From the NCBI GenBank assembly GCA_027475525.1, contig JAMWFC010000091.1, positions 833,621 through 897,620 on the forward strand: 64,000 nucleotides of DNA, in the 5' to 3' direction. The position numbers were made by a program, and so were the translations under genes. The notes beneath the pieces are model-generated. The model did no database searches, was not told where the DNA came from, and saw only the letters and a program-made list of their open reading frames with translations. This document shows positions 1 to 11,460 of this stretch, piece by piece; position 1 is the first letter of the stretch, and every line of letters starts with the position of its first letter. This stretch comes from Macrolepiota albuminosa (Eukaryota > Basidiomycota > Agaricomycetes > Agaricales > Agaricaceae).

Positions 1-1512
1 CAACTCTTTACGGTTGTTAACTGTCTCCTTCATTTTCTTTCTCCACGGCACAAACTTTCGGACAAACTTTTTCTGTTGTAGTTCAGGATGTAATAAGTCA
101 TACATCGTACGTTTGTCTATAACAGTATCTTTATCATGGTCAATTACAATGTGATTTGTCTTTAAAAACGGACGACCAAGAATTATAGGGTAACATAAGT
201 TCGGTGCGACAATAGCTCGTACAGTATTCGAAGTCCACGTTTTGTCAAGAGACGTCGTTGATAATTTACAATATTCGGAGAGTACAGTGGGAACTTTCTT
301 TTCGGAGTTTGACAGTGCAACGGACACAATAAGCGGTTCTTTCAAGCGATATTTTCGAAGTCCAAGGCGGCGAACTAAATCTGTGTCCACGAGCACAAGA
401 TGTGAGCCGTCGTCCAATAACATCGGAACAGTGATAGGGGATTCAATCTCTGGTCCCGTAACGGTCCCATTCCAAACAAGATGTGAAATTGAAACAGGGA
501 CGTCACTCACATCAGAGTCCTCATCCGAGGTAAACTCCTCAATCTGACCCCCTCCCTCAGGAGAAGTCGGCAACACGGCGGCAACAGTAGCGGTAGAAGT
601 AGATGCAACAGACGAGACGGTGGCAGCAACAGGTCGTGATGCACGTGCACCTGAAGCTTTCAGTGCATCTATGCATGCTTGAGTCCACATCTGATACTTT
701 GCGGGATCTGGAAAAGATTCTGTACAGTTACTAGTCCTGCAGGACACGAAAGGGCGACGACACCGATAACATCCACTGTTGTCTCGCAGGAGACGCTTTT
801 CTTCATCCGTCAACGGTGGCAACCTTCCTCCCTTCTGCGCCGCCGAAACGTTCGTAGTGGACGTGTTCGATTTATTCGCTGTAGTCAGAGGTTTCTTAGA
901 CTGTCGGAATACCTCGTCCGCTATCTCTCTAGCCCGTTTCTCCGATTGGCACCGAGTATCATCCAATAATCGAATGCTGTTCAACCATGTATGAAAGTCC
1001 ACGGTGGCATCCAAATTGTGCTCGAAATACATGACCGAGAGTGCGGAATCCAATTTCGCCTCAATTTGTGTGCGAAGACGGGCAAGATCGAAATGAGATG
1101 GTGTTCCAAGCAATAACGAATTCTGTTTCTGAATATACAACGCGAAATCCCAAAATGTTTGTCTCTTGTGATTGAAGTTTGCTGACAGGATGCGAATACG
1201 GACCCTCGGTTCCCAATCCGGAGGTAAATAGTTTGCCCGAATCTCTTTCATAAATTCTTCAAAAGACAGTTGAACGATATGATCTCGTTGGCCCGAAATC
1301 CAATCCCGCATGCGATAATCCTTGATCCCCACCAGCAGGTGACGAACCTGGTCGGACTCCTCGATACCCTTGGTGTCAAAGAAATCCCGGCACGCTGTTT
1401 CATAGTCTTTAGCTATTTCCGGTGTTAAGTCTCCTTCCGTCAAAATAGGAGGCTTAGTGTAACGATCCTCGACGGTCGCCTGTCTCGGTCCTGGTTCGGT
1501 AACAGTTGTCAT
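1..1512 (-). CDS. CHR1 gag-protease polyprotein, 3' end outside window
   Basis: The frame starts at the ATG at 1512-1510 (MTTV...) and stays open to base 1, about 504 codons without a stop. The first 280 residues are a gypsy Gag, with the conserved run around FEEFMKEIRANYLP. A Cys cluster near 760-805 (CX2CX6CX4C) sits where the Gag zinc knuckle is expected, with Cys replacing the usual His. The aspartic protease follows at about 500-330 with active-site triplet D-D-G, then the ILGRPFL motif near 190. The decayed copy at 61573-63620 has the same order and the same D-D-G. The frame is also open upstream of the ATG as far as a TGA near 1767, so a non-ATG start cannot be excluded. This is the most intact coding stretch of CHR1 here. 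Confidence 0.78.
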   Translation of the reverse strand, partial: MTTVTEPGPRQATVEDRYTKPPILTEGDLTPEIAKDYETACRDFFDTKGIEESDQVRHLLVGIKDYRMRDWISGQRDHIVQLSFEEFMKEIRANYLPPDWEPRVRIRILSANFNHKRQTFWDFALYIQKQNSLLLGTPSHFDLARLRTQIEAKLDSALSVMYFEHNLDATVDFHTWLNSIRLLDDTRCQSEKRAREIADEVFRQSKKPLTTANKSNTSTTNVSAAQKGGRLPPLTDEEKRLLRDNSGCYRCRRPFVSCRTSNCTESFPDPAKYQMWTQACIDALKASGARASRPVAATVSSVASTSTATVAAVLPTSPEGGGQIEEFTSDEDSDVSDVPVSISHLVWNGTVTGPEIESPITVPMLLDDGSHLVLVDTDLVRRLGLRKYRLKEPLIVSVALSNSEKKVPTVLSEYCKLSTTSLDKTWTSNTVRAIVAPNLCYPIILGRPFLKTNHIVIDHDKDTVIDKRTMYDLLHPELQQKKFVRKFVPWRKKMKETVNNRKEL

Positions 1513-1773
1513 CTTGCGACGGTTGGATGCGGGTAAGGGTGCGGGAGAAGAAGAACTGTCAGAAGGTACAGTTCGCTTTCGTAACGGCAAGGAATTAAGT
1601 TCCTCCTGTCTTTCGGACGGTTCTGCAGTGGCGGAGGTGGGCAAGGAAGACAATGGAGAGATATTTACAATCCGTTTGCGCGCACTACGGCGCGGTTTCA
1701 AGGGAACAGAAGTAGGAGACGTTTGAGGCAGCTTGACAACCGGCAGAATGACGTGGCGTCCCGAAATTCAGGA

Positions 1774-1927
1774 CCCCCCAAGTATATGCGTTCGAAAAAT
1801 CGAGAGAACAGACCGTAACGTCTTTCCCCGAGTCTGTGTTCCAAAGGCGGCCCCCCAAGTATATGCGTTCGAAAAATCGAGAGAACAGACCGTAACGTCT
1901 TTCCCCGAGTCTGTGTTCCAAAGGCGG
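1774..1927. repeat. Exact 77-bp tandem duplication (site 1)
   Basis: 1774-1850 is repeated exactly at 1851-1927, in the CHR1 leader. The homologous leader at 63870-63960 has a single copy. One of nine period-77 duplications in the window; probably an assembly join. Confidence 0.9.
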
Positions 1928-2016
1928 GATGGTCGACTTTGATTTACCGTCTGGTCGACCAAAATACAGCTCAGAAAAGGACTGATGACAGTGAAAGGTG
2001 GATATTGTCAAAAAAG

Positions 2017-2219
2017 TGTAGGACGCCGTCCTCACTTAGACAGAACCAATAGACAATAGAACCTCGCTGTATTCAATAGGCGAGATAATATGTGTATACA
2101 CAAAATAAGGCGAAGTGGTGATGGTAAGAACCAGAGAAGTAAGTAATCGAGCGGGATCACCAATCCCCATCAGATACTAACAGTACTAAATACTGAGTGG
2201 TCGTAATCGTAGGATTACA
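2017..2219 (-). repeat. CHR1 5' LTR
   Basis: 203 bp bounded by TGTA...TACA. It matches 47902-48103 and 60530-60784 along its length, including the shared block around AATAGAACCTCGCTGTATTC. On the minus strand it begins TGTAATCC and ends CCTACA, and the gag leader follows directly at 2016, so it is the 5' LTR. The TATA-like AT-rich stretch near 2085-2105 could hold the promoter. No tRNA-type primer site was recognised next to it. Confidence 0.85.
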
Positions 2220-2683
2220 GAGCAGCAGTTAAAAACTGCGTATACCATGTGCTTGCGGGTGTTCTGGAATCTGCACCCAGAGGTGATGAAATACACCATC
2301 CAGGTGCAACTTGAGCACTATGCTTCTGCACATATAGTAGCACTTAGGCAACAAGGGCATGAGGTGCCCACTATATTCAGTACTAAATATACTGATTTAA
2401 TGGTGAAAGTTCTCACTATAGAACTCCAGATGTATTTGCAGCGTAAGGCCACAAGGCAATTGGGGGTGTTGACCCCCTGAAGCCACACATCTGAGGAATG
2501 CTCAGCACATTGTAATCAAGACGTTGGAGTCAAGCTAGTGGAAGCACTAGCATGGGCACAGAAAGTGCCCAAAGTATAACTGGTGAGTACTTTTTATATT
2601 CAAGCAGGACAAGGATGGTGTGAGGAGTCCCCACACATGCATAACCGAGACCTTAGGACAGAGATTTCAGGCCCAGATGGACA
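2220..2683. other. No recognisable gene
   Basis: Flank of the CHR1 LTR. A 77-codon open frame at 2247-2480 has no motif I recognise. Base composition is CpG-poor like the decayed CHR2 copies, so this is probably old transposon sequence. Confidence 0.5.
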
Positions 2684-3652
2684 TGATAGCACCACATTAA
2701 TAACATCCAAATCAAGCTGAGTACTGCGTGGACTATCACTAGTACAGCTACTTAGCCAATATAGTTTTGAGTGTGCTAAGTGTGTGAGAGAGTCCCAGAC
2801 AGGTCCCAGAGAACACACAGTAGGCAAGAGGTTGGTGGCAAGGAAAGTGGGTGATTGGAGGCACTTGCATATGGCTCTAAAATGTGGCTACAGGGCACTA
2901 AAAGTTGCTAAGGAGGAGCGCTAAGAGCATGGAAAAGTTGCTAAGGAAGGAGCTAAGAGGTGTGGAAGAGGGTCACTAAGAGGCACTAAGTGTTAGCACC
3001 TAGAATGTGATAACAAAAGGATGAGATTGCTTAGCAGATCTAAGCATGAAAGCCAAGCCATAGTTGCAAGGCACTAGAGAGAGAGAAAGATAGAAAACTA
3101 GAGCAGAGTCCTCTTGCTTGACATGGTCAACAAGAGGTAGTCTGTTGCATATGGTGACCAAAATGTTGAGATACGATCCCTACTGCCAAATTGATTCCCT
3201 ACTACTGATAAAAAGTAAGTATTTATAGTAAAGGAAGTTAGCCGATGCTAAGAGGTTAAGCACCGCTAAAGGGTGGTGAACTGATGGAAATGTAAGTAAA
3301 TGATGTGAATTGAATTGTATAGTAAAAATGCCCATAATGATGCTGCCACAGAAATACTTCATTATTTTATCCTGTGAGCGCTGCTACTGGCTAAGAGCAT
3401 TATTGTGGATTAACTGATGCCAAGTGTTTGTGTAAACATATAGCCTTGGAGTGCAAGTGGCAAGGTGCGGCAAGGTGTCAATAGTGGTGCAAAGAATAAG
3501 TGGTGCCATAAAAAGTGGTCTGAGAGAAATTGGAATCTGTAGCTGCAAGTTATTAGTTTAAAAATATGAGAAAAATAGTGCTGGAAGCACTAGAGCGTGG
3601 CACTTCTGGTGGTACTAGTGGGCTAATGTGAGGTGCAGGTATTGGTGCTATC
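2684..3652. repeat. Decayed L4-like LTR
   Basis: It begins TGATAGCACC and ends near GCTATC. It shares with the L4 LTRs at 9169-10097 and 20893-21761 a block around AGTCCCAGACAGGTCCCAGAG and a TAAGTA...TTTATA segment. Boundaries are approximate and no target duplication was found. It could be a solo LTR or an unrelated decayed repeat. Confidence 0.35.
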
Positions 3653-4189
3653 TGTAGCCAGCCACAATGCAGGCTCATCAACGTTTAAGGTGGAGAGTGA
3701 GGCATCTCTGATGCCACGCATGCCAATGGTGGAAACATTGAGCAACAGAGTCGCATATTAGCGTATGTGCAATGGCAATCTCAGGACTAAGGAACAGTCC
3801 CTTATTGACAATCAGGGCATTGTATTCAAGGGCACTAAGCCCATTGATGAGATGTGTCATCAATTTGTAATGCAGGGCCAGGAGAATCAAGCTTCTCCAG
3901 AACCAGGGCAGCACAATAATCATGATTGAGAAGACTTCCTTGATCAAAATGGCACCACCAGACATGATGCTCCTGGTATGGCCAGAATAAACACCCTAGA
4001 TCAACTCCCTGAGATAAGGGCAATTATGCCCATAGTTGAGGAGGCTCAGGACATCTATTGCAGGGTGGACAAGGGAAATCACTCCCCTAAGCCACTGATT
4101 TAGCTGCTAGATCTCTGGGCTAGCAGGAGGCCATTCAGATGCATTGTAAAGCCATGCGCAATTGCCTTCATTGAGTAGTTGATGATGCC
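3653..4189. other. CHR2 leader, no gene seen
   Basis: Non-coding, CpG-poor sequence between the L4-like repeat and the first recognisable CHR2 Gag residues. The CHR2 5' LTR expected here was not found, so this copy seems 5'-truncated or its LTR has decayed beyond recognition. Confidence 0.4.
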
Positions 4190-5130
4190 TTGGGAGTAAC
4201 CTTACAGTTACCAGATGGAGTAAAGCTGCATAAAGCAGATAGTAGGCACATTTGCACCTACACAGGCACATCCAAGTTCAGTGACTTGGAGGACTGGGCA
4301 ATGGATGTATGTACTCACCTTGCCATGTGCTTATATGGAGATAACCATATGGAACGAGAACAAATTTCTGTTCTGCCTGAGTTCTTGGCTGGAGAGGCCA
4401 TGGGGTGGTTTTGATGAGCAGTATTGCACATCAACTGGGTCCAGTATGAGTGAATGTTCAAAGGAGTCCTCACAGGACTATACAATCAATTTGTGCACCC
4501 CTTGATGCTACAGGATGCAAGGTGGGACTTCCAGTCTACCAAGTACACTGAGAAGTTGGGAATACAAGAATTCTACAATACCCTTAACACCCATGCCCAG
4601 AACATGGCAGTATACCTGGATGGGTATACGATGCTCAAAACATTCTTGGATGGTATCCCAGTGGACATGCACCACTATCTTATATGTGAGGATGGGCTGT
4701 CCCCAAAGGTCAATGATGTGGAGGAGTTTGTGGCATACACCATCAGATATGAGCAGTTCCTCAAGACTGCTAACCACTATGAGCATTGTAGTGGCCATGA
4801 AGGAGGAAGCAGGCAACTACTGCTTTCTGGGCTCCCTCATGAGGTCAGCATGTGGGGACCTTTCTGGCTAGGAAGGCTGACTTGGATTGTGACCGCAACA
4901 TGCGGTTTGTGGTATGCAGAACTCCTGTAGCAAATCGAGGATGAAGCAGCCCATGACCAGAGCAGGCACCAGATAGAGAATATCCTAAGCCAAGGCCAGA
5001 AGTCAAGCCAGCCAACCCACCTGGTCAGACAGGGACCTGCTTTGCATGTGGCCAGCCAGGCCACTATGCTACCAATTGCCCTGCAAGGATGGGAGCTCTG
5101 AGCCCACCTGTGTGCCACACATACTGCAGC
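4190..5130 (+). pseudogene. CHR2 gag (broken)
   Basis: Gag of a Ty3/gypsy element, read in at least two frames. The first stretch, 4190-4414, ends in a stop near the motif AGEAMGWF. Gag continues in another frame at 4454-4930 (EFYNTLNTHAQNMAVY). A CX2CX4HX4C zinc knuckle (C-F-A-C...H...C) lies at about 5038-5079. The copy at 21766-22570, minus strand, carries the same Gag with different lesions. The product would package element RNA, but the frame shifts rule out a functional protein. Confidence 0.7.
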
Positions 5131-5214
5131 CATGAGTGGGAGTGACAGAGATATCTCCACCAAATCTGAGGCTGAGCACCCTACAGATGACCAAGAGCCC
5201 CTGAGTCCAAGAGT

Positions 5215-5640
5215 GTGGTCATGGAGGGGGAGGAGTATATAACAGTAGATGTATACGATGAGGCCTACAACAATGAGTACTACAGTTGCAACAGCGACTC
5301 TGAGTGCTTCGCAGCAATGATAGATTGGCTGTCTTCAAATGATCATGACAAGAATAATGTTGTATGGATGAAGAAGGTGACTCTTCATCAAGCAGAGGGC
5401 ACTTTGCAGCGCCCTACATTGAAGCAGGCAGACAAGGAGTGTCTGGTCTTGTATGGCCACAAAGCATGGACCTTATGGGACTCTGGGAGTACTACCTTGG
5501 GCATGATCACTATGACATGATACTGAGAACACCATTCATGCAGCATAACAAAGTCATGTTAGACTTTGAGCACTATCAGGTGCTAGTGAATGGGAAAGTG
5601 ATCCCAGCAGCATGAGCTACAGCAGATGACACTGATAATT
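5215..5640 (+). pseudogene. CHR2 aspartic protease region (broken)
   Basis: An acidic linker (5215-5330) is followed by the retropepsin active site W-D-S-G-S-T at about 5483-5500. After a frame change, the conserved YDMILRTPF and the LVNGKVIP tail occur at 5510-5615. In the minus-strand copy (20336-20820) the same C-terminal segment reads YDMILGMPF. The protease would mature Gag-Pol. The frame break between the active site and the tail makes this copy inactive. Confidence 0.65.
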
Positions 5641-6856
5641 GCCTGCAATGTCACTGTACTACAGAGAAGCGCAAGGATTCTCCCTGACTCGGCTAGCACA
5701 AAGTGCCGGTGGTAGAGGATGCAGATGAGGAAGTACAGGCTATGCCAGGACTGAGCTCAGACCACAATGTGGTGATGATGAGCGAGGAGAAGTATTAAGC
5801 CTCCAAGACAAGAGATGAGCAAATACTCACTCCCGAGGTTTGAGGCACAAAGCCTCCAGATAAACAACAGCAAAAGGCAAAAAAGCTTGAGGACTCAGTG
5901 GATGTATATCCACCTATGTCCTCTTGAGGGACAGCAACCAAGAGGCGGAAGCCTCATATTATCAGAACACATGGTTCTTATAGGAGCAACCAGCTCTCCT
6001 TCTCAAGTATGACTAGGCATATGACCCTCAAATGCTGCAGGAGTGGAACAAGCTGGTGGCAGCTATGTGTGCACAAAATGCGCACCAGCAACAAATGACC
6101 ATGACACCAGTATATTGTTAGCCAGCATTGGATAAAGTGTTAGTAGCGTATTCCCTCATATGCAAGGGAAAAAACCTTGTGGCTCGCAAGGCAGGGATAG
6201 TGGACTCTCCACTAAGGCTGCACATACCCAATGACAGTGTTAATCATGTGCTTGCAATCCATGAGCAATATGCACAGCAGCCTTGGCCACCATCAGATAT
6301 GGTGGAAGTACTTCCCCCAGTGCATCTAAAGGGGAAACAGAAGGTGATGAGCCTTTGTGAGAAAAATATACCTTGGTTGCATCAGCAATGGCAAGAAGAA
6401 TTTGCCAATATAGTCAATGGGACCAAGGAGGAGCTCCCACTGTAGCAGGAAGTGAACCATGAGATCAATCTCATAAATGAGAGCAAGCAATACAAGTATC
6501 ACTTGCCATGCTGTCCACACGCACTTCAGGAGCAATTACATGATAAAACTAATCGCTACTTGAATGCTCAGTGGTGGTTACCATGCACCACTGCTCAGGC
6601 TGCACCATTACTATGCATCCTGAAGAAGGACGGAACCCTTCAAACAGCTCTTGATGCACATCAGTGCAATGACAATACCATAAAGGATGTAATGCCTTTA
6701 CCAGATCAGGAGGTGATCCAGGAAGACATGGCTCAGACAAAGTATCGCTCGAAGATTGACCTTACTGGTGCCTACAAGCAGGGTGCGCATCCACACCAAA
6801 GACGTACCCAAGACCGTATTTGCATCAATTATGGGCACGTTCACAAGCAACATAAT

Positions 6857-7768
6857 TGTCAGGTTCCGCTGAGTCGGGGGCTTTCTGGGAAAGCAATCAC
6901 CCTTACAATGCGGACTTGACCCATGGATACTCGGGTGTCTGGAACTCCGGGGCTAGGACTCCGGGGAAAGCAATCACCCTTACAATGCGGACTTGACCCA
7001 TGGATACTCGGGTGTCTGGAACTCCGGGGCTAGGACTCCGGGGTTCAAGACGTGGACAGGGGTGCGGACTTGACCCATGGATACTCGGGTGTCTGGAACT
7101 CCGGGGCTAGGACTCCGGGGTTCAAGACGTGGACAGGGGAGTCCCGGGAGAGGGGACTTGGTCCGGGGGTTTTGGGGGGTAGGTAGCTGGGGAGTTCGGG
7201 TGGGGGTCGAGTCGTGAACCAGAGGTTCTAAGACGAGACCAAGTTAGTAAATTAAAGTCGCGAAGTGCGTACCAATCTTAGAGCACGTGAGTATTCAAGC
7301 GTGCCAGTCAAGCGTGCCAGTCAATGCGTACCAGTCAAATAGAGGGCACGCAACAATTCAAGTAACCAAGTGAAAACAGTATAAGCAGTGTAATATCAAG
7401 ACTAGCGAATACAACAGGGAACTATGCTATAAGTACTACGGGACCGGGTCTCGGGGTTCCGGGGTGTCTGGGATGGGCTCCGGGGGTCATTGAGTAGCGG
7501 CAGGGACTGTATACCGGGACCGTGCGTGTGGGGCGCGCGATCAATTGGCGCGGAGGGAGCTGTGATGCGTGATGCGTGATAGCCGGAAATGAGTCGCGTG
7601 ATCCGATCATTGATCGGGGCTGGCGGCAGCTGATGGTGGTCCTTGATGCGCATGATGGCGGTGTCGGTGGTCGTGATGGCGGGGCGTGTCCTGCGGGGTT
7701 GGAGGGAGGGTCCTGGGGGTTGTTCCGGGGGTGTCCCGGGGTGGATCCGGAGGGGAGGGGTCGTGACA
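6857..7768 (-). repeat. CHR3 solo LTR with ATAAT target duplication
   Basis: It starts TGTCAGGTTCCGC and ends GTCGTGACA, the reverse complement of the CHR3 LTR at 37090-37841. It is flanked by ATAAT at 6852-6856 and 7769-7773, a perfect 5-bp duplication, so it is a solo LTR left by LTR-LTR recombination. It is 912 bp long because it contains two extra 77-bp units. Without them it is 758 bp, like its relatives (730-752 bp). Confidence 0.92.
6887..7139. repeat. Two successive 77-bp tandem duplications (sites 2 and 3)
   Basis: 6887-6963 repeats at 6964-7040, and 6986-7062 repeats at 7063-7139, both exactly and both with period 77. The two units have different boundaries, so these are two separate events. 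None of the other CHR3 LTRs has them. Best read as assembly joins. Confidence 0.9.
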
Positions 7769-8104
7769 ATAATGCAAATCAGGAACTGTAATGCCCCTGC
7801 AACCTTTCAGAAGTTAATGACCTCTATATTTTGAGATGTGATAGGACACTTTATGCACATCTACTTAGATGATATACTCATTTATTTGGATTCCATGGAG
7901 GAGCATGAGCAGCACCTCAGAGTCGTATTTGAACGACTATGCAAGTACAAGTTGTACTTGAAATGGAAAAAGTGTGAGCTTTATACTCAAAGTATAGACT
8001 GCCTAGGACATGTCATTAATGAGCAGGGTATACACCCCAATCAGGGCAAGCCTGACCACATTCAGGAGTGGCACATGCCACAAAACTACACTGACATCCA
8101 ATGA

Positions 8105-9168
8105 TTTGTTGGCCTTGTCAACTACATATTGAGCTTCTTGCCCGATGTTACTGTCTATACTAAACTACTTATGGCCATGACACAGAACGGGTCACCATTC
8201 AATTGGAGGCTGCTGCACCAGCAGTGCTTTGAAATGGTCAAACAGATTTGTACAAAGACTCCAGTTATTTAACCAATTGACCTTAGACAGGACAAGCCTA
8301 TTTGGCTTATTTGCAATGCATCTAAGACAGGTGTCGGTGCCATACGACTGCCCAGCAAAACTATGCTGTGCATGAGCTAGAGACCCTAGCTATTCTTGAG
8401 GCCCTCCTCAAGTGGGAGGATAAGCTGATGGGATATCCCATCTATATCATAACCAATCACAAGGTGCTTGAGTTCTTCAAAACTCAGGTGAACTTGTTGC
8501 TGCATCAGCAATGTTGGATTGACTACATGTTGAGATACCAGTTCGACATCACCTATGTTAAAGGTGAACTCAATAAAGTGGCAGACTGCTTGTCTTGCTA
8601 CTTTAAGAGTGATGTAGTCAGGGAGGCTCATGAGCCTCATGAGTATGTGCAGGCAGACTGCTGCATAGACCCAGACAAGGAGGATCTGCCTCTCCATTGG
8701 TACCAGGAGATCAGGAAAGAAATATGTCCTGGACATATATGCAATGCACAATAATGAATGGAGGCAAAGTACTTGCCTCAGGGAGCAGCATGAGGAGTGG
8801 GACATAGCTGCCCAGCTGCTCAAGGAGCATGAGGTCATGGAACCAGTGTCATCTGGGGAACTCAAGCACCCCAATAAACCCTTTACTCTGGCTGAAATGC
8901 TAGAAGGCAAATTGCCTTTGTCTCAGCCACCTAGCCTGGGCAACGACAACTTCTGTATAGAAGTGGTGTGGGAGTATGGACACAACTCCCTCTTTACCGA
9001 GATAATCACCAATTCTGATGACCACCCTCAGTTCAGGCAGAGGCCTGACAGACTGATCATGACAGAGGACCATCAAGAAGTGGCAGTGGTCTGCCTTCCC
9101 CATATGCAAACTATTGTGATGTGAGTACTGGACTAGGCCCATGCACTGGTGAGGCACTTTGGTGCCGC
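8105..9168 (+). pseudogene. CHR2 RNase H and linker
   Basis: Ty3-type RNase H. The first catalytic Asp position reads N in the segment LICNAS (about 8310-8330). A second hallmark, usually TDHK, reads TNHK at about 8445. Both are G-to-A style changes. The frame from 8368 to 8754 stays open through YVKGELNKVADCLS, the usual end of RNase H. A linker (8744-9124) leads to the integrase, which is cut at 9168 by the L4 LTR. Confidence 0.65.
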
Positions 9169-10097
9169 TGATGACGCCCAAAGTTTGGTCAGTAACAAAT
9201 GTAGCAATAGTGTTACCATACCAAAAACTTGCGTTGGGCGCACTAAAAGTGATGAGAAGAGTCCCAGGCAGGTCCCAGAGAACGCGCCTATGAAAATAAG
9301 GTAAAGTCAGAAAAGAGGTCGGCAAGTGTCGAGCACTAAGGCAAAAGTGCCTTTGGAAGAAGTGGTAAGTGAACATGGCAATGTAAGTGGCAAGAACACT
9401 GTAAGCTTAGCAAAGTCTAAGCGTTGTTAATGCCTGCCGTAGCTGCAAGGCACGAGTATGTCGAGGGCTAGCAATAGTCTGCAACTGCCAATGACTTCGA
9501 TGTTGCTGACCATAAATGAGATTTAGACCATAAAGAAGACTGGAGTAAGGGGAGCAGGAAACTCTGTTCTGGTTGGTATGTACAAGTTGGTAAGTACTTT
9601 TTATACTACAAGGAGTTCACTGTCGCCAGTGACTAACAATCGCCAAAGTGTGGTAAACTAAAAAATTTTATAGGGGTAGCTCCAATGGTTTCAGATCCCT
9701 ACCATCCATTCAAGACCCTTAGCGATGCCAGGTGGCAGATCATGACACTAAACCATCAATCAATCACCCTTCTGTCTGTCCAAAATACTAAGTGATGTCA
9801 GGTGCTAAATTGGGGCGCTAAGCAATGCCAGACACCAAGGTCAAACACCAAGCTATCCGTCAGCTTTTGATAGATCATCAACCTTCTCGCTAAGTGCTGT
9901 CATCAGTAACTGATGCCATCTGTCAGTTGTCATTCTGTCTGCCATCGGCGCTATCATTGATCAGATCTGCTTCTTGCCGTGCATGGCCATCACATATTGC
10001 CAAAATTGGTTAATTAGTGCGCGCTAAGATATCCCAAGCCAGTGCCGTATTGCTGTAGCCTGCCGTTGATGCGCTGATCCTGTATGGGGTCCTATCA
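9169..10097. repeat. L4 LTR in CHR2 integrase, CCGC target duplication
   Basis: It begins TGATGACGCC and ends CCTATCA, with CCGC at 9165-9168 and again at 10098-10101. Removing it and one CCGC restores the integrase reading ...RHFGAAQMLEYICRWYWWP. It shares its ends and internal blocks with 20893-21761. It is 929 bp with no coding content. The strand is unknown because no complete L4 element is present. Confidence 0.8.
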
Positions 10098-11347
10098 CCG
10101 CACAGATGTTGGAATATATTTGTAGATGGTATTGGTGGCCACGCATGGCCCAGGAGGTTACCAAGTTCTGTGCATCATGCACAGCATGTCAGAGGGCAAA
10201 GCTGCCCCCTGGATCTCTGGCCAGGAAGCTGCACCAGCTACCCATGCCAGTAAAGCCTTGGGATTTTATTTGAATGAACTTTGTAGGTCTCTTTTCTAAG
10301 TCTAGAGGATTTGACTACCTCTGGTTGGTGATATGTCGCATGACAAGCATAGTGCACCTTATACCGGTGCACACAATGCTGATGGCTAAGGAGCTGTTGT
10401 GGATCTACCTTAGAGAGATTGTTAGGCTGCATGGGCTGCCTAGTACCATCATGAGCAACTGTGACTCAAAATTCATGTCGCAATAGTGGAGGGAACTCCA
10501 CAAGCTGTTAGGAGCTAGACTCCTCATGTCAACTTCATTCCATCCTCAGATGGATGGGCAGACTGAGCAGGCCAACTGCAGTATAGGCCAGATCCTGAGG
10601 ACAGTTGTTCGTCCTGATCAACAAGACTGGGTAGACTGGTGTCCACTTACTGAATTTGCAATTAATGCAAGTATCTTAGAGATGACAGGGTATGCACCCT
10701 TTGAGCTCAATGGAGGGTACTTGCCCTCCATGCTGCATGAAATTCGTGTGGATGTAGTGGCCCACCAAGGAGTAGTTGAGTTTGCCAGGCAGGCCCTGGA
10801 AAATATTGCAGTGGTGCATGATGCCATCATTGAGATGTGAGTCTTTCAGGCAAAAATGCCAATCACCATAGGCGAATGGACCTGCCAATATCAGTGGGAG
10901 CATTGGTCTATCTATCAACGTGTAATCTGAGGCTTCCCAAAGGATGAGCAAGTAAACTCTGCCCAAAATGGGTAGGCCATACCACATGCTAGACGCAGAG
11001 CCAAGTACCTCCAACTATGTGCTGGAGCTGCTGCAGGCATTACAGGAACAATGAATCGTTCCAAAGTTCCATATGTTGCTGTTATGACCAACATGTTATT
11101 TCCTAACAGAGTGACCCTGGGCCCCTATGACTTTGGGGCATGAGACAATGACAAATGGTTTGTCAAGTGCATCATAGGGCACTGGTGGACTGAGTGGAAT
11201 ATGCTTGAGTTTGAGGTATAATGGTCCCTCAGAGACACAATATGGGAGCTATACTCCCATTGCTCCAAGCTGGCGGCACTTGACTGCTATTTGGAGTTGA
11301 AGGGTATTAAGCACCCACATCAGTTAGATAAGCATGCCAGCGCTTAA
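10098..11347 (+). pseudogene. CHR2 integrase with chromodomain-like tail
   Basis: The zinc-binding part ends FCASCTACQRAK near 10165-10200. In the core, the first catalytic Asp reads N (segment MNFVG, about 10275). The second acidic position reads SNCD instead of SDRD (about 10451-10462). The Glu survives in DGQTEQAN (about 10553-10576). The tail after 11130 resembles the chromodomain-like end of basidiomycete gypsy integrases, with the run LYSHCSKLAALD and LELKGIKHP, and ends at the TAA at 11345. Stops at 10272 and 10485 and the two Asp-to-Asn changes show it is dead. Confidence 0.75.
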
Positions 11348-11399
11348 TTTGATCAGCAGTGCCAATTGCAGCTTGGCTGAGTTGGTCAGCAACTGTGGC

Positions 11400-11460
11400 T
11401 GAGACATACCTAAAAATTTGAAATTTCTTTTTTCTCTTTCTTTCCTCAACCATAGACAAC
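11400..11460 (+). promoter_or_regulatory. Candidate 3' splice site before ORF X
   Basis: A T/C-rich tract (11421-11444) is followed by CTCAAC, a plausible branch point, then CATAG ending at 11455, and the first ATG of ORF X at 11461. This suggests ORF X is expressed from a spliced RNA. The sister copy at 31380-31420 keeps the tract but the AG has changed. Confidence 0.4.

Larger units (their letters stand above)
1..2219 (-). mobile_element. CHR1 Ty3/gypsy element, 5' part, cut by window start
   Basis: Minus-strand LTR retrotransposon whose 5' LTR lies at 2017-2219 and whose gag-protease frame runs leftward off the window. It is the same family as the copy at 47902-64000: gag, protease and LTR align over their whole visible length. 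This copy keeps many CpG sites that are TpG or CpA in the other copy, so it looks younger. The rest of pol, the 3' LTR and any target duplication lie outside the window. Confidence 0.85.
6128..8104 (+). pseudogene. CHR2 reverse transcriptase, split by solo LTR
   Basis: The pre-RT linker (6128-6445) leads into RT at 6452-6856. Visible motifs are LCILKKDG, LQTALDAHQCN and SKIDLTGAYKQ, the last with the motif A Asp. The CHR3 solo LTR 6857-7768, flanked by ATAAT repeats, interrupts it. RT resumes at 7774 with ATFQKLM and the intact motif C YLDD in IYLDDILIY near 7860-7890, then the thumb to 8104. The catalytic Asp residues of RT survive, but in-frame stops and the insertion kill the gene. Confidence 0.75.

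Noticed and set aside
8386..8910. 174-codon minus-strand frame
   Set aside because: Antisense to CHR2 RNase H and linker, with no independent motif.
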